Below are positions 56,307 to 64,000 of a stretch of 64,000 bases of DNA, piece after piece. The position numbers and the translations under genes were made by a program. The stretch comes from Viola odorata (taxonomy: Eukaryota > Streptophyta > Magnoliopsida > Malpighiales > Violaceae). Position 1 is the first letter of the stretch. Every line of letters starts with the position of its first letter. The notes under the pieces are model-generated. The model saw only the letters and a list, made by a program, of their open reading frames with translations, ran no database searches and was not told where the DNA came from. The stretch lies in contig OY829538.1 of NCBI GenBank assembly GCA_963691705.1, forward strand, positions 51,611,151 through 51,675,150. Reading direction: 5' to 3'.

Positions 56307-57766
56307 TGATTGCGTGTCGAGGGCATCAAATTTAGTTGTAAAAAAAAGATATATAAATGGGGTAGGAATACAACTTATCACTCGTCCACAAGGGACTCGT
56401 AGATTGTGATAAGAGGTTCGTCCAAAGAGATCTTGTTGGAGTTTTGTAGTCTTGACTCGACTTCCTCGTCACTGGAGTTGAGGGGTTTTGTTCCTACAAT
56501 TAAGGTAGACAAAGCATAAAAGAGAACAAGCAATAATAAAATAAATAGAGGCAATCTTAAGCAGAAGATGATCTTAGCTAAGATTGCAGACTAAGGTTGA
56601 TTGTGAACTGTCTTGGGGTAAACTCCTGGTAAGGGTGGATTCGTGAGCGCGCTACTTATCAATCGATCATTGACTTTAGATTTTCTCCTTCTCTCTCATA
56701 ACTCTGCTATAGATTGGGAGGAACCTCTTTCCAATCCTACTTTCCTCCTATTCAAATCACTTGGAGGGTACCCCCTTTCCTAGTGATCCTGGCCAGTGGA
56801 CACCTTGCTGGTTAAAGGGTTTATCCAATTGGCTGCTGGCTTGAGGCACATGCATTTTCTCAATGGCGTAGGGAAATACAGAGTCTAGGCCAAGCTACTC
56901 CCAACTCGAAGCCCTAGATTGTCAGTCTAGTTAGGCCTATATCGATTCAAGTTCACTAACCCCCGCGAGGTTAGCTGCCTACTTCGTCACTCCGGTTTCG
57001 CTCGTCCCCTTTGTGACTGGCTACAAATTCGTCGTCTTGCCTAAGATCGATCAAGTCTTAGCCTATACGGGAACCGGTTTGTTAAAACAGAACTTGAATT
57101 GATTATGAACGAGAGGATAATAAGAGCAATCAGTCTCACAAATCGCAAGTACGCTCACTCAACCCTTACCAAGAATTAGCTGTTTAGCTACTAGACATAA
57201 TAATTAAATAAGAGAATAATTGAAGAACATGAATTAAAATAAATCTGTGATATTCCAAACCGAATAATCACAGAGCAAATATTTACAAGAACAAGAAGTT
57301 GGAAGAAGGAAGATCCTGTAATTGACAGCTTTCCCTAACCTTTAACAAGGTTAGAGTCCCCAACAATTACGTTCCTTTCCAAATTCCAAACTTCAAATAA
57401 CTAAAAGATAGGGATAAGAAAAATCCCAATTGTTCAAATTCGAAAACTAAATAATAAATAAGATACTAAGAGATTATTTTTGTTCAAATAAGATTACATC
57501 CGAGATTTTATCCAAGAGATGTAACAGCCAGCTGGCTTACTGATCAGCATTCCGTGAATCCATAATGGGCACGCCTCTATCTCTGCAATCTTAGCTAAGC
57601 CTGCTGCCAAGATTGCCACTTTGTCGCTCAAGGCACCCGTTTCCTTCAAATCTGCTCTTGCCCAAGACTTCCTTCCAAAAACCACAAATTGACGTAAAAG
57701 AGATTGTTTTTACCATAACCAAGGTGGTTTAAAATAGTAAAAACACATGGAAATAAGCGTCAATCA
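56307..57766 (-). repeat. Athila B 5' LTR, 1460 bp
   Basis: On the minus strand it begins TGATTG at 57766 and ends CAATCA at 56307, followed by the primer-binding site. It matches 35542-37001 along its whole length with scattered substitutions (for example GGCGACGG against GGCAACGA just outside it). It carries diverged forms of the palindromic module (GCAATCTTAGCTAAGC...GCCAAGATTGC near 57585-57616). Confidence 0.88.
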
Positions 57767-59257
57767 CCTACATATATCCATACCCTAAACCTCAAACTTC
57801 ATATATATACAATTCACTAAATATGTAATTTAGAATTAGTAATTTCATATATTAGTTAGAATTAATTAATATATTAATTACAAATGAAAAATAACTAAAG
57901 TTATATATTAATATATTTATAAAATACATAGGATTTAATTAATGTGAAAATTAAAATATGAAGGTAGCGACAGGATTTCTCATCGCTACATTTTCCGACG
58001 AGTCATCCCGTCAATGAAGTTGGCGTCAACTCGTCGAAAGTTTTGGCGTCAATTTTATTGACGAGCAAACCCGTCATAAAGTTTGGCGCCAGACTTATGG
58101 ACGGTTGCTGCTAACGAAAACATTCCCGCTAATGAGCACGCATGAAAAAATGGTTTATCGACGAGAATTTTATTTCCGTTATCGATTTCCCATCGGAAAT
58201 TAGCGATGTAGTACGTTCTTACCGATTTAGTCTCTAAACTATTTTTTGTCACTATCAGGTCCTAGATATTTTGTTAGCTTCTTCAAACTAGTCTTGTCAT
58301 CTACTGTTAGAGTTTTCTTCACGTTAAAAATCAATGACACTACTAACTAACAAGTTACATTTCAAAAGAAAGTGTTCAAAATTTATTTAAATTAATGTTA
58401 TTAGTTGTTTATTGAATAAAAAATTTATTATTAATTATCATTACAAATATTAGTGATTAAATTCCTGATTTGCGTTATTAGGACGACATGCACTAATCTA
58501 TTGAATTACAATATTAGCTTTCTTTTCTTCAAAACTATAGAGTTTTAGAACACTAAATTTTGTTTTATTTTCTTTGTTTGTTAGAAAATAAACCAATACT
58601 AAAAGAGTATATGATTTTCTAAAATTATCATCTTTGACATGGAAAGTAATTTAACTATTTTAGTATTGGTTTATTTTTGCAAGCTAGAAAAAGACAAGAT
58701 TGTTCTCCCTCACTTGGACAGCCCCCTCCTTGCACTCTTTCTATTTTTTTCTGGAAACTTACATAAATTACTCTAATGTTACAAGTTTCTAATGTTTTTT
58801 ATTTTACTATTTAACTATTAAATTAAAATGATTAAACTTGTAACTTTTAGGGAATTATCAGATCTATAGTGCAATGTTTAAAACTATATAGGACGAAGTG
58901 ATTGAATTTCACGCGATTGAAAAAATCCTTAAAAACAAACTACTTGCTGGATCAAAATTGAAGAGCTAAGAAAAGATTCCAGACCAGGTAATAACAAAAA
59001 AATAATAATAGTCAGCAAAGTTAGTCTGCTGTCCGTTTTGCTTACTATCCGTTGCAGCTATAATTAGGAGAATTTCTATAAATTGATGCAAATATTCAGT
59101 TTTTTTCTCTTCACAAGCTTGCAGTCACGTTTATGTTTGCACCTGGGCAATAAAACACGTAAATTCATGAATCGGCTCTTTACTTCTATAATGACGCGTA
59201 ACGGGAAATAGGCAACCAGCAAATCAGATCTCAGGCTAAGTTGTCTCTAATGTCATC
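57767..59257. other. Intergenic DNA with transposon fragments
   Basis: There is no gene here. At 57960-58220 there are repeated GACGAG, CCGTC and TAGCGA words (ATTTCTCATCGCTACATTTT, CGACGAGTCATCCCGTC, AAATTAGCGATGTAGT) like the subterminal repeats of CACTA-type elements, but I found no complete end pair. At 58586-58677 a small inverted repeat (AAATAAACCAATACTAAAA and its partner TTTTAGTATTGGTTTATTT) forms a potential hairpin. The rest is AT-rich. Confidence 0.5.
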
Positions 59258-59522
59258 TTTTACAATCCGAGCAAGAAAGACCTCAACACAACTTGCACTA
59301 AAATTTCAACTGGGGATGGAAACTAAACATACCTTTCTAACATTTCCATTCGTTAGAACTTCAGTTACATACAAAGACTCCCGTAAATGCTTCAAACTCA
59401 GGCTTGGTTCATACAAAGTCTCCACCTGTATGGTGATTCTGAAGGATCTGATACAACAAGTGCGGAAGAAATGATCACCGACCTCTCCCACTCCCACGTC
59501 CACGTGCACTCCCACATTCATA
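59258..59522 (-). repeat. Partial tandem duplication of the SmD1 last exon and 3' UTR
   Basis: This 265-bp segment is about 90 percent identical, by eye, to 59523-59787. It shares ACATCCCTTTCTAACATTTT-type, CAAACTCAGGCTTGGTTCAT and CCTGTATGGTGATTCTG blocks and the beginning of the glycine/arginine-coding tail. On the minus strand it still encodes a short RG tail (ARGRGSGRGR) and stop. It lacks the exon's splice acceptor, which lies just outside the duplicated part. Confidence 0.85.
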
Positions 59523-59742
59523 TTTTACAATCCGAGCAAGAAAAACCTCAACACAACTAACTTGCACTAAAATTTCAACAGGGATGGAAACTAAACATCC
59601 CTTTCTAACATTTTCATTTGTTAGAACTTCAGTTACATACAGAGACTCCTGTAAATGCTTCAAACTCAGGCTTGGTTCATACAAAGACTCCACCTGTATG
59701 GTGATTCTGGAGGATCTGATACAAGAAGTGCAGAAGAAATTA

Positions 59743-61091
59743 TCACCGACCTCTCCCACCCCCACGCCCACGTCCACGCCCGCGCCCTCTCCCACGTCCC
59801 ACAGGCTTCCCTGCATTTGTGATGAGCAATTACAAGAAATTAAGCATGCAAAATCCACAGTGCAATCAAATAATCAGAACGCAAAGACAGAGCAGTGAAA
59901 TGTGGTACCAGCAGCAGCCTTCTTGGGTTTAACCCTTGGTGCCTCCTCCACAAGTAATGTCTCCAAGTTCAAGCTGTCAGGAAGGATATAATAGCGGATG
60001 TTGTTACCTCTCACACTCAAATGATCAAGAGTAACCGGGTTCTTCCCTTTAATTGTCAGTTTCACGGTCTTCAAGTGCGTGTTCATACTGATATCCACTC
60101 CTACAATATTCAAGCAAAATCACTGCTCAGACAAACAAAAGTTTTTCACACCAGTCTAGGATCAAAAGCAAGCAAACTAAATCTCCAGTAATTTCTTCAA
60201 AACAATAGTCCATTGGTCTCACTATCATCAATTAACAACAAACCAGAAAACTATAGCAAAAAGTCAATGCACAGCGTAATTCTTCGCAGCTTTGATATAC
60301 ATTCAAATGGCAAAAAGAACAAGGATAATAGAAAAAGACTATGTTCTACATATAACAGAATAGTGAATGCTCCTCCTAATGCCAAACAGAAAATTCATTA
60401 CCCCATTTTACTGATATATAGCCTCAGGCATGCAGTATCTATAACAGAAGCATATTAGGACAGTTACAACTTACAATGTCGTTAAGCAAAGTAACGGACA
60501 TGAAACCACAAATCCCAAATACTTAACGAAGGAACAAGGATGGTATGAAAAGGTGGGGGAGAGCAACGAAGAACAAAACAAGAAACCTAAACTAGACCCT
60601 TGAATAGTTCACAGTAGAGGAAGTGTGAATAAAGGATATCCAGCTTTATACTCTTTTAAGCAACTACTACGCAAAACCCAAAACAAAACCAGTAGTCCAT
60701 CTCATTTTACTTCAACTTGGTACCATATCAGCGCAACAATGCATAAACCCTAGGGTTTTAGTAAAGGCATATGAAATTGAAATGTGAGAGCGGGAAATAC
60801 TAGAACCAGCGAAAGGTGAAAAATAGTGAGAAAAAGGAGGGTGAGAAGAGGAACCTGTGATGGTGCCATGGACTATTGTCCCATTTTTTAGCTCGATCGA
60901 CACCGTTTCATTGTTTAGCTTCATCAAAAACCTAATCAGTCATTCACACACTATCAAACCGCAATGATAACAGAAAATCGAAAGGAAAAATGGAAGAGAA
61001 GAAGCGAAGAAACTTAGGTTACTACAAAATTTATAATAACTTCTAATCACAAAGAGAAAAAAGGACTCGTTTATTACCTGACGAGCTTCAT
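59743..61091 (-). CDS. SMD1: Small nuclear ribonucleoprotein Sm D1, four exons
   Basis: Exons on the minus strand: 61091-61078, 60931-60855, 60100-59909, 59810-59743. Introns are GT-AG with consistent phases, and the total of 351 nt gives 116 residues plus stop, the normal length for plant SmD1. The Sm1 motif is at residues about 8-45 ([20 protein letters not shown] and [14 protein letters not shown]) and Sm2 at about 57-75 ([20 protein letters not shown]). Then come [16 protein letters not shown] and a C-terminal RG-repeat tail that is normally the target of arginine methylation. SmD1 is part of the seven-membered Sm ring assembled on U1, U2, U4 and U5 snRNAs, acting in pre-mRNA splicing in the nucleus. 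The first exon codes only four codons plus two bases. No defect is seen. A partial copy of the last exon follows downstream. Confidence 0.97.
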
Positions 61092-61198
61092 CTTGATTCT
61101 TGAGGCAGAGCTACTACGACTACGTAGAGAAGGGAGAGCAAACAGGAGAGAACTTGAGCTTCAGCTGAGAGTGAAATATTTTGTGAGTTGATTTCAGA

Positions 61199-61300
61199 TT
61201 AGGGTTTTGATATTGGGTTGTGGGCCAATAATAGTACAAACATTTCTTGAGCCCACTTATGTGAGGCCCGCATCGGAAATTAATGCTCGAAGCCCAAATC
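61199..61300 (-). promoter_or_regulatory. SmD1 promoter: telo-box and TGGGCY site II motifs
   Basis: On the minus strand AAACCCTAA (61207-61199) is a telo-box. TGGGC-type site II motifs occur at 61221-61226 (TGGGCC on the plus strand), about 61250-61255 and about 61291-61296 (AGCCCA on the plus strand). This combination is known from promoters of plant ribosomal-protein and RNA-processing genes active in dividing cells. Transcription probably starts near 61130-61190. Confidence 0.6.
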
Positions 61301-61408
61301 AATTTCATAGAATTTGGGAACTCTATAGGATGAACTTCTTTTTTATAAGCACTAAGAATAAGAATGACTTATTTGTTTGGAAGGGAAATGTATGTGTACA
61401 TATATACC

Positions 61409-62256
61409 CAGGGCCGGATCCAGGAATGATTTTCAGGGGGGGCGGGTGCCCCCGAAAAATTTTTTTGGGGTATTTTAAAGGGAAACCAAACTAGCTGAAC
61501 GAAAAATTGAACAAATGCTTAAGAGTATTTGTATCCGTCACTAAATAACAAATATTTAGATAACTTGATAAAATTGAGTCAATTGAAGCAATTTCTCCTT
61601 ATTGAAAGCAACAAAGGAGTCTCTTGGATTTAAGCATGCCACACAAAGGAGTAATTCGCTATTCCTCTCATCAAATCGATTATTAAGCTCATGAAGTTGC
61701 ATATCAATGACTTGATAAAATAAATCAACTTGATAATGATGTAGATTGGAAATTTGCTCACCTTTCCGCCTTGGTCTACCAACATTTGGACCAACATTTG
61801 ATGGTGCTTGAGTAGATGGTTTAATCAAATATTTGTCCATATCTACAAAAACAAATATTAAGGCTAAAATATTTGATCCCGACCAACAACCACAAAATAA
61901 AAAACGGAGTCGACTAAAATATTTTAAAATCAATCGCCGATTCACCAATTCGTACGAAATATTCGATTGATGGACGACCAAAATTTAATTTTAAAAATAC
62001 GAAACTTTGGCTAATTAATTTAAAATGCAAGATTGGAGCAAACCGTTAATCGATTTGTGAAATTGAGGATATGTAATTAGTCTAGAGATGTAGCACTAAT
62101 TATTTAACAACAAATTGGGTATCAATTTACTCAATAAGGCAATTAATTTGGGGTGGGTTAGATTAGAGATTTGAGCTGGGCTGTATACTAAAAAAAAATT
62201 TCCCATTAGCCCAGGGTGGGCATCAGCCCACGGTGGCCCCCCCGGATCCGTCCTTG
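61409..62256 (-). mobile_element. hAT (Tip100-like) deletion derivative with 8-bp duplication
   Basis: An 848-bp element with ends CAGGGCCGGATCC and (reversed) CAAGGACGGATCC, flanked on both sides by TATATACC (61401-61408 and 62257-62264). On the minus strand it still encodes a transposase fragment from about 61840 to 61556: the start MDKYLIKPSTQ is fused to a C-terminal-domain piece HHYQVDLFYQVIDMQLHELN followed by SELLLCVACLNPRDSF. That matches hAT transposases of the ZMYM/Tip100 type with the catalytic middle deleted. It is non-autonomous. The perfect duplication suggests a fairly recent insertion upstream of SmD1. Confidence 0.9.
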
Positions 62257-62264
62257 TATATACC

Positions 62265-63399
62265 CAACACTTGTTTGGCTAAAATAAAATGAAGAGAATG
62301 ATTTTTTTTTTCATATTAATTTTATGTTAATTCGTGTGTTGACCTCCAAAATAATGGATTTATATTCTCTAGCTCAACACGTCAATCAAATATGGACCGT
62401 ACTGTCAGCTCATAACTTATGCACAAATTACGTTCCATAACCCCATTTGGGAAAGAACGACAAATTCGAAAAGGAAGTTAATGTTCCTAGCTAAGATCAA
62501 ATTCATCGACTTACGACTTGAAAGGAAGCTAATACGTTTGCCGCGCACTCCAAAATCAGAGAGGGTTATAATTTAAATATTTTAGTAGTAATTATCAATT
62601 TATATCCAAATAATTATGTATCAATAAAAAAGAATAATAAATTATATAAAGATAATAAGAAAAAGAGCACCAAAGGCGTACATGCATATCAAATAAAAAA
62701 AGTAGGTAGAGCAAGAGAAACATAAAAGGTTCTTGATCGAAGACATGATTCCAAATTAAAATTGCTTGCTCTAGAAACTTGGAACAGTTTTTTAGGGATT
62801 GAGTAGGGGTTCAAATCAAAATAGATATATAGGGTTGCATATTCTAATATTCTAAAGTGGGGCAAACAAGACATGGTACCTGGTCCTTTGGTTCAGCAAA
62901 GAGCAGGCACGTTTTCTACAAGTTCCCACGCATGAACAATTTCCTACACAGCAGGAGTATAATTTTGTGTTAATAAATTATTCACTGCATTTTGGTCCCA
63001 GTCCTCTTCAGCTTAGTGGGCTTTGGCATGCGTTTTTTTTCATTTCATTCGTCGCTGAGTTTGTAGTTTTTTTTTTTTAAAGGTTTGAGTCCTTGTATTC
63101 CTTAACCAATTCATACACATAGTTGTATTCTTTGTATTCGTTTAAAACTAATCATATCCACACAGTGCGATGACACACTAAAATATAAAATATTTTTAAT
63201 ATGTAATTTTTTTATACACAAATGTTGGATATAAAGACCAAATACCTTTAAAGTTTTATTTTGCATTAGTTTTACCTAATAGATGAAAGACACGTTTCTT
63301 ATTTGTAGGATTATCAGATCACGCCAAATCATCAACCACATTTTCACAGATCACAATCATCATTTGTGTCCACGGCCTTTATTTTTTTTAGGATTCAAG
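62265..63399. other. AT-rich intergenic DNA, nothing recognised
   Basis: No open frames of note, no terminal repeats and no conserved motifs seen. Confidence 0.6.
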
Positions 63400-63580
63400 T
63401 AGGGGTGGCAAATGGGTGGGTATGGGTGAGTATGGGTAAGGATTAAATGGGTATGGGTGGGTATGGGTATCATACCTATTTATTACCCATTTAAAAAATT
63501 AAATGAGCACCCATTTAAATTATACTCACCCATTTATACCCATTTATACCCATTTAAATCATACTCACTCAATAAATATA
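63400..63580. mobile_element. hAT-MITE-like GGGTA-rich segment
   Basis: It starts TAGGGGTGGCAAATGGGTGG and continues with GGGTATGGGT repeats and their inverted partners (ACCCATTTA, TACCCATTTATACCC). This is the usual look of one end of a plant hAT MITE. The other end would lie at or beyond the window edge and is not seen. Confidence 0.5.
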
Positions 63581-63680
63581 ATTTTTTATTAAGTAAAATA
63601 AAAAATACCATGTGTGACCAAAAATATATAAATTTTGATAAAATTTAATTATGTGACTCGATTTTGATTGTGTATGTTGA

Positions 63681-63887
63681 TTTTATCGTTTAGGCTCGGG
63701 TTTGACCGTTTAGGCTCGGGTTTGACCATTTAGGCTCGGATTTTATCATTTAGGCTCGGGTTTTATCGTTTAGGCTCGGGTTTGATCGTTTAGGCTCGGG
63801 TTTTATCCTTTAAGCTCGGGTTTGACCATTTAGGCTCGAGTTTGACCGTTTAGGTTCGGGTTTTATCATTTAGGTTCGAATTTGACC
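63681..63887 (+). repeat. Strict 20-bp tandem repeat, ten copies
   Basis: Ten units of exactly 20 bp start at 63681, 63701 and so on to 63861. Their common half is CNTTTAGGCTCGGG and their first seven bases switch between TTTTATC and TTTGACC (one unit TTTGATC). A partial eleventh unit (TTTGACC) ends at 63887. There are no length changes between units, only substitutions. The remainder to 64000 is unremarkable. Confidence 0.95.
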
Positions 63888-64000
63888 AAAAAGAATTACT
63901 AGTTAATGATGATTAAAAAAAATACATATAATGACTAGAACGATAATCATGATTATAGATTTTTTAAGGGAAAAATCTAATGTTGACATTATGAACAGAA

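Noticed and set aside
57960..58220. A CACTA transposon end
   Set aside because: The repeated TAGCGA and GACGAG words fit, but no CACTA terminus or partner end is present. Reported only as a fragment.

Overview
The window looks like eudicot plant nuclear DNA. Two intron-bearing host genes with clear plant relatives sit among nested transposable elements typical of flowering plants: Ty3/gypsy Tat, Athila and chromovirus-like elements, PIF/Harbinger, hAT, Mutator-like and Stowaway elements. I cannot name the species. There is no sign of an operon, phage or CRISPR locus.

Layout. (1) 1-10131 is the 3' half of a Tat-lineage Ty3/gypsy element: the end of integrase (1-558), tandem repeats, an unusually large antisense gene cluster (1663-8624, minus strand) and a 3' LTR (9597-10131). 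It appears to have landed in a PIF/Harbinger transposon whose 3' part survives at 10281-11847. (2) 12344-15113 holds hAT-like and Mutator-like MITEs. (3) 15458-18926 (minus) is a nine-exon host gene for a telomere-repeat-binding protein with ubiquitin-like and Myb/telobox domains; my splice model gives an open frame of 706 codons. (4) 21556-21787 is a Stowaway MITE in otherwise featureless AT-rich DNA. (5) 25250-34440 is a Ty3/gypsy pol relic (minus) cut twice by Harbinger elements, each flanked by TAA duplications: a 2.7 kb non-autonomous one (25590-28300) and a 5.7 kb degenerate one with transposase and Myb-like genes (28534-34247), itself carrying a 400 bp hAT MITE.

(6) 35070-57766 is an Athila nest. 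A degenerate Athila ('B', minus; LTRs 35542-37001 and 56307-57766, both 1460 bp) carries stop-riddled gag-pol and a 3' extra ORF. A second structure ('A', 37782-47570) lies in its 3' untranslated region. A consists of an intact 983-aa gag-protease ORF without reverse transcriptase or integrase, followed by two LTRs of 1536 bp in inverted orientation around a truncated antisense gag copy. (7) 59743-61091 (minus) is the four-exon gene for spliceosomal protein SmD1, with a promoter carrying telo-box and TGGGCY motifs and a partial tandem duplication of its last exon downstream. (8) 61409-62256 is a deletion derivative of a Tip100-like hAT element with a perfect 8-bp duplication, and 63400-63890 contains a strict 20-bp tandem repeat.

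The most unusual signal is a 26-bp palindromic module (9-bp arms GTCTTGGCC and GGCCAAGAC around an 8-nt spacer). It recurs through the LTRs and coding region of Athila A, and in diverged form through Athila B. It is read in different frames at different places, so it is probably maintained or spread as nucleic acid rather than as protein. The second is the Tat antisense cluster: two paralogous intron-containing genes plus two further ORFs, each with a TATA-like box upstream on the antisense strand.
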